A model generated the notes under the pieces. That model had not been told where the DNA came from and did not search any database. It was given only the letters and a program-made list of their open reading frames with translations. Shown here piece after piece: positions 24,440 to 32,543 of a stretch of 64,000 nt of DNA (position 1 is the stretch's first letter; the number at the start of each line of letters is the position of its first letter). Made by a program: the position numbers and the translations under genes. The stretch is from Clavibacter michiganensis. GTDB lineage: Bacteria > Actinomycetota > Actinomycetes > Actinomycetales > Microbacteriaceae. Location of the stretch: positions 124,001 through 188,000 of the forward strand of contig NZ_MDJZ01000017.1 of NCBI RefSeq assembly GCF_002151125.1, written 5' to 3'.

Positions 24440-26233
24440 ATGCCCGGCCTTCCCGCCACCTCCGCCCGCTTCCGCATCGGCGCCGACGACTTCGAGCTCG
24501 ACGGCCGACCGCACCGCGTCATCGCGGGCGCCCTCCACTACTTCCGCGTGCACCCCGACCAGTGGGCCGACCGGATCCGCAAGGCGCGGCTGATGGGGCT
24601 CGACACCATCGAGACGTACGTCGCCTGGAACGCCCACTCGCCCGAGCGCGGCACCTTCGACACGTCCGACGGGCTCGACCTCGGCCGCTTCCTCGACCTC
24701 GTGCACGCGGAGGGCATGCACGCGATCGTGCGCCCCGGCCCCTACATCTGCGCGGAGTGGGACGGCGGCGGGCTGCCCGGCTGGCTGTTCGAGGATCCCG
24801 CGGTGGGCGTCCGCCGCAGCGAGCCGCTGTACCTGGCCGCGGTCGACGAGTTCCTCCGGCGCGTGTACGAGATCGTCGCGCCGCGGCAGATCGACATGGG
24901 CGGGCCCGTGATCCTCGTGCAGATCGAGAACGAGTACGGCGCGTACGGCGACGACGCCGAGTACCTCCGCCACCTGGTCGACCTCACGCGCGAGTCCGGC
25001 ATCATCGTGCCGCTCACGACCGTCGACCAGCCGACCGACGAGATGCTCTCCCGCGGCAGCCTCGACGAGCTGCACCGCACGGGATCCTTCGGCTCGCGCG
25101 CCACCGAGCGCCTCGAGACCCTGCGCCGCCACCAGCCCACCGGCCCGCTCATGTGCAGCGAGTTCTGGGACGGCTGGTTCGACCACTGGGGCGAGCACCA
25201 CCACACGACCTCCGCGGCCGACGCCGCCGCCGAGCTGGACGCGCTGCTCGCCGCGGGCGCGTCCGTCAACATCTACATGTTCCACGGCGGCACGAACTTC
25301 GGCTTCACGAACGGCGCCAACCACAAGGGCACGTACCAGTCGCACGTCACCTCGTACGACTACGACGCCCCGCTGGACGAGACCGGATCCCCGACGGAGA
25401 AGTTCTTCGCCTTCCGCGAGGTGATCGCCCGCTACCGGTCGGTGCCCGACGAGGTGCCCGCGCAGCGCGGCGACGCGCCCGCCTTCGAGGTCGCCTTCGA
25501 CGCGGCCGTGTCGCTGGCGGACCTCGTGCCGGACGCCGCCGCCTGGCGGGCGACGGACGCCGTGCCGTCGATGGACCGGCTCGGCGTCTTCCGCGGGTTC
25601 GCGCTGCACCGGGTGGAGCTGCCCGCGTCGCCGCGCACGCGCGTGCTCGCGTTCGGCGAGGTGCGCGACCGGGCGGTCGTCTCGGTCGACGGGGTGCGGG
25701 TCGGCGTGATCCAGCGCGACCAGCACGAGACCGCGATCGCGGTGCCGCCCGGCCGGATCCTCGAGGTGCTCGTGGAGGACCAGGGCCGCGTCAACTACGG
25801 CGTGCGGATCGGCGAGGCGAAGGGCCTCATCGGGCCGGCGACGCTCGACGGCGAGGAGCTCACCGGGTGGGAGAGCGTGCCGCTCGACCTCGGGGCGATG
25901 GCGGCGTCGGTGGTCGCGGCCGCGACCCTCGCCGTGGCGCCGACCGCGCCGGTCGCCGTCCTCGACGGTCCCGTGCTCGCGCACGCGTCCTTCGAGATGG
26001 ACGCGCCCGCCGACCTCTTCCTCGACACGCGCTCCTGGGGCAAGGGCGTCGCCTTCGTCAACGGCTTCGCGCTCGGCCGCTACTGGACCCGCGGGCCGCA
26101 GCACACGCTCTACGTGCCGGGCGCGCAGCTCCGCGCGGGCCGCAACGACCTGGTCGTCTTCGAGACGGGCGCGGCGGCGGATCCGGTCGTGGCGTTCCTG
26201 GCGCAGCCGGAGCTGGGGCACCTGGAGTCGTGA
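24440..26233 (+). CDS. GH35 beta-galactosidase
   Basis: A 597-residue cytoplasmic glycoside hydrolase of family 35. The N-terminal TIM barrel shows GALHYFRVHPDQWADRIRKA, IRPGPYICAEWD, then VQIENEYGAYG containing the acid/base Glu, and MCSEFWDGWFDHWG containing the nucleophile Glu. C-terminal beta-sandwich segments include VFVNGFALGRYW-type sequence (AFVNGFALGRYWTRGPQ). No signal peptide, so it acts on imported galactosides, in line with the upstream ABC transporter. AGAGGA at 24425-24430 sets ATG 24440. Likely co-regulated by the LacI protein, although the upstream hairpin may lower its share of transcripts. Confidence 0.9.
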   Translation: MPGLPATSARFRIGADDFELDGRPHRVIAGALHYFRVHPDQWADRIRKARLMGLDTIETYVAWNAHSPERGTFDTSDGLDLGRFLDLVHAEGMHAIVRPGPYICAEWDGGGLPGWLFEDPAVGVRRSEPLYLAAVDEFLRRVYEIVAPRQIDMGGPVILVQIENEYGAYGDDAEYLRHLVDLTRESGIIVPLTTVDQPTDEMLSRGSLDELHRTGSFGSRATERLETLRRHQPTGPLMCSEFWDGWFDHWGEHHHTTSAADAAAELDALLAAGASVNIYMFHGGTNFGFTNGANHKGTYQSHVTSYDYDAPLDETGSPTEKFFAFREVIARYRSVPDEVPAQRGDAPAFEVAFDAAVSLADLVPDAAAWRATDAVPSMDRLGVFRGFALHRVELPASPRTRVLAFGEVRDRAVVSVDGVRVGVIQRDQHETAIAVPPGRILEVLVEDQGRVNYGVRIGEAKGLIGPATLDGEELTGWESVPLDLGAMAASVVAAATLAVAPTAPVAVLDGPVLAHASFEMDAPADLFLDTRSWGKGVAFVNGFALGRYWTRGPQHTLYVPGAQLRAGRNDLVVFETGAAADPVVAFLAQPELGHLES

Positions 26234-26340
26234 TCCGCGCCTCCGTGTGAGGGACGGGAGAAGTGGGTACGGGCCGGGTGGCGCGCGAGCGCCACCGCCC
26301 GCGCACCCGTGCCGGGCCGCCGACCCGCACGAGGAGAACG

Positions 26341-27843
26341 ATGACCACCGACACCGCACTCGACATCGACGGCCTGATCGACCCCGAGGACACCGAGGCC
26401 GGGCCCGGGACGCTGCGGATCACGGATCCGCGCGACGGGTCGCGCGTGGGCGACATCGACGCATCCACCCCCGCCGAGGTCGACGCCGCGGTGCGCCGCT
26501 CGGTCGAGGCCGCCGCCGCGTGGGCCGCGACGCCGCCCGCCCAGCGCGGCCAGGCCGTGCGCCGCGCCGCCCACGCGCTCGCCGAGCACGCGGAGGAGCT
26601 CGCCGAGCTCAACGTGCGCGAGACCGGCAAGCCGCACGGCGACGCGCTCGGCGGCGTCGGCGCGGGCGTCGACACGCTGCTGCAGTACTCCGAGCTCGGG
26701 CCCGTGCACCGCGGGCGCAGCCTGCTCGGCACCCTGCCGAACGTCGACTTCTCGGTGCCGCGGCCGCGCGGCGTCACGGTCGCGCTCACTCCGTGGAACG
26801 ACCCGGTCGCGGTGGCCGCCGGCATCATCGGCGCGGCGCTCGTGATGGGCAACACCGTGATCCACAAGCCCAGCGAGCGCTGCCCGCACACCGGCGAGCT
26901 GCTCGGCCGGGTCCTCGCCGAGGCGCTGCCGGACGGCGTGCTCGTCTCGGTGGTCGGCGGCGGCGACGTCGGCGACCAGCTGGTCGCGCACGAGGACACG
27001 CGCATGGTCGCGCACGTCGGATCCACCGCCGCGGGCGAGGCCATCGCGCGCCGCGCCGCCGGCACCCCCACCCACGTGATCCGCGAGAACGGCGGCAACG
27101 ACCCGCTCCTCGTCGACGCCGGCGTCGACCCCGCCTGGGCCGCCGCCCAGGCCGCCCTCGGCTCCTTCGCCAACGCCGGCCAGATCTGCACCTCGGTCGA
27201 GCGGATCTACGTGCACCGCGACATCGCCGACCGCTTCACCGCCGCGCTGGTCGCGGAGGCCGAGCGCTGGAACTCCTCCGGCGACCTCGGCCCGCTGGTC
27301 GACGAGCGCATGCGCAACGCCGTGCACGAGCAGGTCGCGGAGGCGCTCACCGAGGGCGCCCGCGCGCTCGTCGGCGGGCGCGTGCCCGACGGCCCCGGAT
27401 CCCGCTACCCCGCCACCGTGCTCGTCGACTGCACCGCCGACATGACCGTGATGACGGCCGAGACGTTCGGCCCGGTCGCGGCCGTGCAGGTCGTCGCCGA
27501 CTTCGACGAGGCGCTCGCCCGCGCATCCGACGACCGCTACGGGCTCGCCGCGAGCGTGCTCACGGCCTCGATGGAGCACGCCCAGCGGGCGGCGGCCGAG
27601 CTGCCCGTCGGCACGATCAAGGTCAACGGCGTCTTCGGCGGCGCACCCGGCGGCGCCGCGCAGCCCCGCGGCCGCAGCGGATCCGGCTTCGGCTACGGCC
27701 CCGAGCTCCTCGACGAGATGAGCACCACGACCGTCGTGCACCTGGGGCTCCCCGTGCTCGACGCGGGCGACGCGCCGGCCGCCACCACCCCGGCCGAGGA
27801 CGCCTCCGGCTCGGTCAGCACCGACGCGGACGACGCGCGATGA
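26341..27843 (+). CDS. Aldehyde dehydrogenase family protein coupled to hldE
   Basis: A 500-residue NAD(P)-dependent aldehyde dehydrogenase. Recognised elements are TPWNDPVAVAAG (the PWN oxyanion Asn), IHKPSERCP (cofactor Lys), IRENGGNDPLLV (general-base Glu), ANAGQICTSVERIYV (nucleophile Cys) and ETFGPVAAVQV. All catalytic residues are present. The substrate is unknown. GAGGAG about five bases upstream sets ATG 26341. Its stop overlaps the hldE ATG by four bases, so the two products are made together. An aldose or hydroxyaldehyde linked to heptose metabolism is a possible substrate, but that is inference. The last 30 residues are acidic and Thr/Ser-rich. Confidence 0.85.
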   Translation: MTTDTALDIDGLIDPEDTEAGPGTLRITDPRDGSRVGDIDASTPAEVDAAVRRSVEAAAAWAATPPAQRGQAVRRAAHALAEHAEELAELNVRETGKPHGDALGGVGAGVDTLLQYSELGPVHRGRSLLGTLPNVDFSVPRPRGVTVALTPWNDPVAVAAGIIGAALVMGNTVIHKPSERCPHTGELLGRVLAEALPDGVLVSVVGGGDVGDQLVAHEDTRMVAHVGSTAAGEAIARRAAGTPTHVIRENGGNDPLLVDAGVDPAWAAAQAALGSFANAGQICTSVERIYVHRDIADRFTAALVAEAERWNSSGDLGPLVDERMRNAVHEQVAEALTEGARALVGGRVPDGPGSRYPATVLVDCTADMTVMTAETFGPVAAVQVVADFDEALARASDDRYGLAASVLTASMEHAQRAAAELPVGTIKVNGVFGGAPGGAAQPRGRSGSGFGYGPELLDEMSTTTVVHLGLPVLDAGDAPAATTPAEDASGSVSTDADDAR

Positions 27844-29420
27844 CCAGCGAGCTGCGCGGGATCATCGGCCTCCTCGCGGAGCGCCGCCCGACCGTCACGG
27901 TCATCGGCGACGTGATCCTCGACGAGTGGTGGCGCGGCCACAGCGACCGGATGACCCGCGAGGCGCCGGCGCCCGTGGTGGACGTGACCGAGCGGATCCA
28001 GTCGCTCGGCGGCGCCGCGAACACCGCCGTGAACCTCGCGAGCCTCGGCGGCACCGTGCGGATGGTCGGCCTCGTCGGCCAGGACGCCGCGGGCGACCGC
28101 GTGCGCGACCTGCTCGCGGCGGCCGGCGTGGACGTCACCGGCCTCGTGCACTCGCCGCGCCTGCGGACCACCACCAAGACCCGCATCGTGGGCGACGACC
28201 AGGTGATCGTGCGGGTCGACGACGTGCACCGCGGATCCGTCCATCGCGACGACGCGCGCGCCCTCGCCCGCGCCGCCCTCGAGGCCACCGCCGGCGTCGA
28301 CGCCGAGATCGTCTCCGACTACGGCACGGGCACCCTGCACGGCGTGGTGCTCGAGTCGCTCGCCGCGCGCGAGCGCCGCCCCGGGCTGACCGTGGTCGAC
28401 GCGCACGACCCCGCGATCTGGGCGCCGCTCCGGCCCGACCTCATCACGCCGAACGCCGGCGAGGCCGGCCGGCTGATCGACCGGCCGCTCGCGCGCGACG
28501 AGGACCGGGCGGCCGTGGTCGCGGGGCTCGGCGACCGGATCCTGGCCGCCGCCGCATCCGCCACCGCCGTGGTCACGCTCGACCGCGACGGCACCGTCGT
28601 GCTCGGCGCGGGCGAGCCGTACCGCACGCGCGCGCACCCGGTGCCGGAGAAGCAGGCGTCGGGCGCGGGCGACACGTTCGTCGCCGCCCTCACGCTCGCG
28701 CGCGCCGTCGGCCTCCCGCTCACGGTCAGCGCCGACTTCGCGCAGGCCGCGGCCGACGTGGTCGTGCGCCTGCCCGGCACGTCGGTGTGCTCGGCGGCGA
28801 CCCTCGCGGATCACCTCGGCGAGACCCGGTCGCGCACCGTGTCGCAGGCCGAGCTCGTGGACCTCGTGGCGGCCGAGCGCGACCGGGGCCGCCGCATCGT
28901 CTTCACGAACGGCTGCTTCGACGTGCTGCACCGCGGCCACACCACCTACCTGCGGCAGGCCAAGCGGCTCGGCGACGTGCTCGTGGTGGCGCTCAACAGC
29001 GACGACTCGGTGCGGCGGCTGAAGGGATCCGACCGGCCGGTGAACACCGCCGAGGACCGCGCGGGCGTGCTGGCCGAGCTGTCGTGCGTCGACGTGATCA
29101 CCGTCTTCGACACCGACACCCCCATCCCGCTGCTGGAGGCCGTGCGGCCCGACGTCTACGCGAAGGGCGGCGACTACACGCCCGAGATGCTCGACGAGAC
29201 CGACGTGGTGCGCGCGTACGGCGGCGAGGTGTCGATCCTCGGCTACGTGCCGTCGCAATCGACGAGCTCGATGGTGGACCGGATCCGCGCCTCGGCACCC
29301 GACCCCGGCTTCACCCGGCCCGCGGGCACCGCGACGTCCGCGCCGGTGCCGGACCAAAACGCCGGTCCTGGCTCGAAAAGCGAACCATCTCAGATCAGCG
29401 GTGACAGCGCAGGGATTTAG
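27840..29420 (+). CDS. hldE: HldE bifunctional heptose kinase/adenylyltransferase (paralogue 2)
   Basis: A 526-residue HldE of canonical architecture. The kinase domain carries VTVIGDVILDEWW, SLGGAANTAVNLASLGG (the conserved substrate loop) and ASGAGDTFVAAL (catalytic Asp). The C-terminal nucleotidyltransferase has TNGCFDVLHRGHTTYL, LNSDDSVRRLKGSDRP and KGGDYTPEMLDE. It should make heptose 1,7-bisphosphate and, after GmhB, ADP-D-glycero-D-manno-heptose. GmhA and GmhB are encoded at 7.5-12.3 kb. The final 25 or so residues, from about base 29350, lie in low-GC DNA and are not typical of the family, so the native C-terminus seems replaced by inserted sequence. Confidence 0.9.
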   Translation: MTSELRGIIGLLAERRPTVTVIGDVILDEWWRGHSDRMTREAPAPVVDVTERIQSLGGAANTAVNLASLGGTVRMVGLVGQDAAGDRVRDLLAAAGVDVTGLVHSPRLRTTTKTRIVGDDQVIVRVDDVHRGSVHRDDARALARAALEATAGVDAEIVSDYGTGTLHGVVLESLAARERRPGLTVVDAHDPAIWAPLRPDLITPNAGEAGRLIDRPLARDEDRAAVVAGLGDRILAAAASATAVVTLDRDGTVVLGAGEPYRTRAHPVPEKQASGAGDTFVAALTLARAVGLPLTVSADFAQAAADVVVRLPGTSVCSAATLADHLGETRSRTVSQAELVDLVAAERDRGRRIVFTNGCFDVLHRGHTTYLRQAKRLGDVLVVALNSDDSVRRLKGSDRPVNTAEDRAGVLAELSCVDVITVFDTDTPIPLLEAVRPDVYAKGGDYTPEMLDETDVVRAYGGEVSILGYVPSQSTSSMVDRIRASAPDPGFTRPAGTATSAPVPDQNAGPGSKSEPSQISGDSAGI

Positions 29421-29566
29421 GCTTGACTAAGTCGATGGCAATGAGTTGATCGCGTGTGTGTAACTTTGAGGACATTGTCGATGATTTCACGCGCACACAT
29501 AGTGATGGACCGATTGGCCACAATGAGGTGCCACATGGTCATGGCATGCTTTGACTAGACCTGTTG

Positions 29567-29597
29567 AACGACGAGGCTTTCCGCCACCCTCGTCGTT
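29567..29597 (+). terminator. Hairpin in the island, possible terminator of hldE
   Basis: AACGACGAGG at 29567-29576 pairs perfectly with CCTCGTCGTT at 29588-29597 across an 11-base loop, 147 bases after the hldE stop. No T-run follows. The rest of 29421-29653 shows no gene or recognisable site. Confidence 0.5.
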
Positions 29598-29653
29598 GGA
29601 GTAAAGCCGTTCTCATCTCATCTTGGCCCAGACCCCCCCTTCGGGGCGAAGTC

Positions 29654-29682
29654 TTTACTACTACTTGCGTCTTCACTACAAT
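29654..29682 (+). promoter_or_regulatory. Promoter of the island gene
   Basis: TTTACT at 29654-29659 and TACAAT at 29677-29682 are separated by 17 bases. The -10 ends eight bases before ATG 29691 and no Shine-Dalgarno intervenes, so the mRNA is probably leaderless or nearly so. Confidence 0.65.
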
Positions 29683-29690
29683 TTCTTCGT

Positions 29691-30557
29691 ATGACCGACG
29701 ACGCATTCAGTGTCTTAGCTGATAAAATGACTCAACATGTAGCTACCACCTACAGCATGCTGCTCGACCTTCTTGACAATAAAGCTCGGCCCGGGTCGGA
29801 AGCCGCTCGAACGTTAGACGAGCGAGGATTAGTGCCCGAACTCGACTTACTTAAAGCAAATCATGACGTTTTACAAGCGGCCCGGTCGGCCTATGACCAC
29901 CTGAACGCCTTTGCTTCCGCGCTACAGAGCGTGAACCAGGGCGGATGGGCTTACGGATCCTTAGCGAGGGCTTCTGCGGAGGGCTTTGGAAGGGCGCACT
30001 TCTTACTTTCCCGGGAGTCGGCGCTTGATATGTATTACAGATATATGCGCTCAAAGATTCGCGCAGTGTCATTCTTGGCAAATGAGCAGTACAAGACCTA
30101 CGCTCCAGAGTGGGGCGTCAACGCCAAGGAAGTAGGGGAAGCGTGGGGAGCAGAGCTCGCGGCCCTAGGAGGGCAAGATTCCTACCCGAATAAAACCATC
30201 ACGCCACCCATGCTAGCAAAAGCCGTACTGACTCTTCCGGAAGAGGATCGATCGTCTAGTTACTATGCCATGATGGCTTCACTATCGCACTCCGAAAGGC
30301 CGGGCACCGACTGGCTAATTGAGGAGGCGCTACATAGTGACCATGCACTTGTTTTTCACCCTCCTGGGTTAACTGTCAATATCGAGCAATATCTCACTCC
30401 TGTATTCTTCGCCAAAACAAAGGTGATGCTACCCCTGTGGGAGTACTTCGGCCTAGGTCCTGACGAGTTTTCACATTGGCGTGAAGAATGTATCGATATT
30501 GCCAGGTTCGCAAATGACATCTGGTACCCAGATAATGATTTTTCTGCCGAGCATTAG
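29691..30557 (+). CDS. Hypothetical protein of the low-GC island
   Basis: A 288-residue, mostly helical, soluble protein with no signal peptide or membrane segment. I do not recognise a family. Visible features are a helical N-terminal half (TYSMLLDLLDNKARPGSEAARTLDE), a central SLARASAEGFGRAHFLLSRESALDMYYRYMR, and a late MMASLSHSERPGTD with a possible functional Ser-His pair. The middle loosely recalls DUF5677-type helical proteins of unknown role. Codon use is clearly unlike that of all neighbours, with many A/T-ending codons, and it carries its own promoter. As a lone foreign gene it could be a defence or fitness cargo, but nothing in the sequence proves that. Confidence 0.75.
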   Translation: MTDDAFSVLADKMTQHVATTYSMLLDLLDNKARPGSEAARTLDERGLVPELDLLKANHDVLQAARSAYDHLNAFASALQSVNQGGWAYGSLARASAEGFGRAHFLLSRESALDMYYRYMRSKIRAVSFLANEQYKTYAPEWGVNAKEVGEAWGAELAALGGQDSYPNKTITPPMLAKAVLTLPEEDRSSSYYAMMASLSHSERPGTDWLIEEALHSDHALVFHPPGLTVNIEQYLTPVFFAKTKVMLPLWEYFGLGPDEFSHWREECIDIARFANDIWYPDNDFSAEH

Positions 30558-30650
30558 AAATGCGCCGACTGCGGCCTTTTACATCTCCAATTGCGTGGCC
30601 CGGAGCTCCCCGTAAGTCACCATGGGGCCCTGTTCACTGCTCTCCCTCGG

Positions 30651-30665
30651 GTGTCAACTTGACAC
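30651..30665. promoter_or_regulatory. Inverted repeat near the right edge of the island
   Basis: GTGTCAA and TTGACAC are perfect inverse complements separated by one base. It lies 52 bases upstream of the DUF2795 gene and could be an operator; the right arm also supplies a TTGACA-like -35, but no matching -10 follows at 17 bases. The rest of 30558-30716 shows nothing recognisable. Confidence 0.4.
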
Positions 30666-30716
30666 GTGGCCGCCGCGGAAGCCGGTCGCTCTGATCCACC
30701 GACGAGAGGACACCCC

Positions 30717-30908
30717 ATGGCCATCAACCCCATCGAGCTCCAGAAGCACCTCAGCGGCCTCGACTACCCGGCCTCCAAGGACGCGATCGTGAAGAAGGCG
30801 GAGGAGTCGGGCGCCGACTCCGACACCCTCGACGCGCTCCGCGGCATCGCCGACACGGAGTACGACGCGCCCACCGCCATCAACGCCGCGGTCTCCGACG
30901 CGAGCTGA
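30717..30908 (+). CDS. DUF2795 small protein
   Basis: A 63-residue protein matching DUF2795: INPIELQKHLSGLDYPASKDAIVKKAEESGA followed by DTLDALRGIADTEYDAP. The family is widespread in actinobacteria, often near stress genes, and has no established function. GAGAGGA a few bases upstream sets ATG 30717; a longer in-frame extension lacks support. A strong terminator follows, so it is monocistronic. Confidence 0.85.
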   Translation: MAINPIELQKHLSGLDYPASKDAIVKKAEESGADSDTLDALRGIADTEYDAPTAINAAVSDAS

Positions 30909-30927
30909 TCCGGCTCCACGCAGGATG

Positions 30928-30968
30928 CGAACGGCCCCGGCCCTCCTCGCGAGGGCCGGGGCCGTTCG
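30928..30968 (+). terminator. Terminator after the DUF2795 gene
   Basis: An 18-bp perfect stem (30928-30945 with 30951-30968) with loop CTCGC. It is almost the same sequence as the hairpin at 31667-31705. Confidence 0.8.
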
Positions 30969-30983
30969 TCTGTCCGGCTGTCC

Positions 30984-31043
30984 GGCGCGCGGCTCAGCGG
31001 CGCGCGGCTCAGCGGCGCGCGGCTCAGCGGCGCGCCGCTCAGC
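30984..31043. repeat. Four tandem copies of a 15-bp repeat
   Basis: GGCGCGCGGCTCAGC is repeated at 30984, 30999, 31014 and, with one change, 31029. It is noncoding and ends just before the stop of the leftward gene at 31052. Confidence 0.85.
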
Positions 31044-31051
31044 GCCCGGCG

Positions 31052-31297
31052 CTACGCGGTGAGCGCGTGATCCCGCGGCAGCTCGGCCGCGACGGTGGCG
31101 AGCGCGTCGTCGAGGCTGCCGAACCAGTCGCAGAGGCCGGGCACGGGCCGCATCCGCATGAGCTCCACCCGGTGGTCGTGCTGCTGCACGTAGGCGAGGA
31201 GGCGGCTCGCGTCGGACTCGGGGATGCGCGCATCGCACACCCGCCACTCCGTGCTGCTGAGCGCGACGACCTCGAGGCGTCCGTCGATGTGCTGCAT
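31052..31297 (-). CDS. Hypothetical small protein
   Basis: An 81-residue soluble protein (starting MQHIDGRLEVVALSSTEWRV). No family recognised. It has alternating strands and helices with a conserved-looking CDARIPESDA segment. ATG 31297 is chosen over the longer frame to 31381 because AAGGGGG lies four bases upstream on this strand. It is flanked by other small stress-type genes. Confidence 0.6.
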   Translation of the reverse strand: MQHIDGRLEVVALSSTEWRVCDARIPESDASRLLAYVQQHDHRVELMRMRPVPGLCDWFGSLDDALATVAAELPRDHALTA

Positions 31298-31437
31298 GGG
31301 CCCCCTTGTTCTCCGCACGGGGAAACGCCCCGTCCGCACGACGGTAGGTGTGGCGACCGACGACGACGACGCCCGCGACATGAACCGTCAGTTGCCGGGA
31401 CGCGGCGACTCTCGGGAGGAGGGGCGGGCCACGCCCC

Positions 31438-31578
31438 TCAGGGCCGGTACCGCTGCGGCCTGTCGAAGCCCATGGGGTCGCCGTTCGACGGGTTCTGGCC
31501 GCTGCCGCCGAGGCGGACCTTGCCGAGCACGTAGAGGATCCGCATCAGGGCGCGGCCGAGGAGGCGGAGGGCGGTCAT
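31438..31578 (-). CDS. Hypothetical 46-residue protein, leaderless
   Basis: A short frame beginning MTALRLLGRALMRILYVLGKVRLGG, so an amphipathic or hydrophobic N-terminal helix rich in Leu and Arg, followed by a Gly/Asn/Pro-rich tail. The ATG lies exactly six bases after TACGGT (31585-31590 on this strand), the leaderless arrangement found at other genes here, which supports it being a real gene despite its size. No family recognised; membrane association is possible. Confidence 0.5.
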   Translation of the reverse strand: MTALRLLGRALMRILYVLGKVRLGGSGQNPSNGDPMGFDRPQRYRP

Positions 31579-31666
31579 CTCCTGACCGTATCGGCGCCGC
31601 GCGCGGGCCCGCCAGGCACGGCGACGGACGGGGGCGCGGCATGCGAACGCGACGATGCCGGACGAG

Positions 31667-31705
31667 GGACGGCCCCGGCCCTCGCGATGAGGGTCGGGGC
31701 CGTCC
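31667..31705 (-). terminator. Terminator after the Rv0909/CsbD-like gene
   Basis: A 17-bp stem (31667-31683 with 31689-31705, one G-T wobble), 15 bases past the leftward gene's stop. It closely resembles the hairpin at 30928-30968. Confidence 0.75.
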
Positions 31706-31720
31706 GGTCGGGATGCGGGA

Positions 31721-31894
31721 CTACTGGCCGAGCTTCTGGTCGGCGACGTCGCCGGCCTTCTCCGCGGCGCCGTCGGACTTGCCGCCGGTCGCGCTGCTGG
31801 CGGCGTCCTGGCCCTTGTCGATGGCTCCGTCCGTCGCCTGCTCGCCCTTGTCGCTGTCGATGAGTCCCTTGGCCTTGTCTGCGAGATCCGCCAT
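31721..31894 (-). CDS. Rv0909 antitoxin-like / CsbD-like small protein
   Basis: A 57-residue, highly charged, Cys-free protein (MADLADKAKGLIDSDKGEQAT, later GAAEKAGDVADQKLGQ). It fits the Rv0909/MT0933 antitoxin-like family and also looks like CsbD stress proteins, both of which show repeated D-K-A-x-D-x-A heptads. AGGAGG six bases upstream sets ATG 31894. No toxin gene adjoins it, so a general stress role is as likely as antitoxin activity. Confidence 0.65.
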   Translation of the reverse strand: MADLADKAKGLIDSDKGEQATDGAIDKGQDAASSATGGKSDGAAEKAGDVADQKLGQ

Positions 31895-32003
31895 GTGCGC
31901 CTCCTGTCGTCTGCGTCGCGCCCCGCTGCTGCGGGGTGCACCTCCACCCTGCTCCCATCCGGCCGGTGCGACCGGGCGGTCGAGGATGCGGGAGGCTGGA
32001 TCC

Positions 32004-32543
32004 ATGGACCACATCGACCCGCGCCGCCTCGCCGCCGTGCTCGCCGACACGGAGATGCGGGCCGCGTACGCGCGCGTCGTGCTCGGATCCGGCCTCGACG
32101 ACGCCCTCGCGCACCTCTCCCCGGCGCGACGGAAGAAGGCGCAGGCCTCGCTCGTCGGCTCCGGCCTCGTGGCGGTCGACCCCGACGGCACCGCCTCGGC
32201 GCCCGACGCCGTCTTCCGCGCGATCCTGGCGCAGCAGCCCGCGACCCCGCCCGCGCAGGGCGTCGAGCGCTTCCTCCGCGACGGCCGCATCGCCCAGTGG
32301 CCGGCCTCCCCCGCCGACCTCGACGCGCTGCTGCAGCACGTCGTCGCCCGCGTGCTGGAGCCGGACGAGGTGCTCGACGAGAAGGCCCTCACCGAGCGCC
32401 TCGTCCGCCTCACCGACGACCACGCGCTGCTCCGCCGCCACCTCGTGGACGCGGGCCTCGTGCTGCGGACGCGCTCGGGATCCGAGTACGCCCGGGCCGA
32501 CATGACGCCCTCGACGGACGAGCCTCAGGCGCCGCCCGCGTAG
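32004..32543 (+). CDS. DUF2087 domain protein with N-terminal winged-helix-like region
   Basis: A 179-residue protein. The N-terminal 70 residues look like a small helical DNA-binding unit (ALAHLSPARRKKAQASLVGSGLVAV), and the C-terminal part is DUF2087 (VERFLRDGRIAQWPA, then VLDEKALTERLVRLTDDHALLRRHLVDAGLVLRTRSG). DUF2087 proteins are presumed transcriptional regulators, but targets are unknown. GAGGCT ends six bases before ATG 32004, consistent with a leaderless mRNA. The gene converges on the phosphatase gene at 32525 and overlaps it by 19 bases tail to tail. Confidence 0.75.
   Translation: MDHIDPRRLAAVLADTEMRAAYARVVLGSGLDDALAHLSPARRKKAQASLVGSGLVAVDPDGTASAPDAVFRAILAQQPATPPAQGVERFLRDGRIAQWPASPADLDALLQHVVARVLEPDEVLDEKALTERLVRLTDDHALLRRHLVDAGLVLRTRSGSEYARADMTPSTDEPQAPPA

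Larger units (their letters stand above)
29350..30650. other. Low-GC island abutting the hldE 3' end
   Basis: From about 29350 the composition drops abruptly, with A/T-ending codons and AT-rich noncoding DNA, and it returns to normal near 30650. The patch holds the last hldE codons, a 270-base noncoding stretch with hairpins, and one gene of unknown function. No integrase, transposase or flanking direct repeat was recognised. Horizontal acquisition is the likely explanation. Confidence 0.7.

Noticed and set aside
31721-31894. A toxin-antitoxin pair involving the Rv0909-like protein
   Set aside because: No toxin-like gene adjoins it; the protein is equally compatible with a CsbD-type stress protein.
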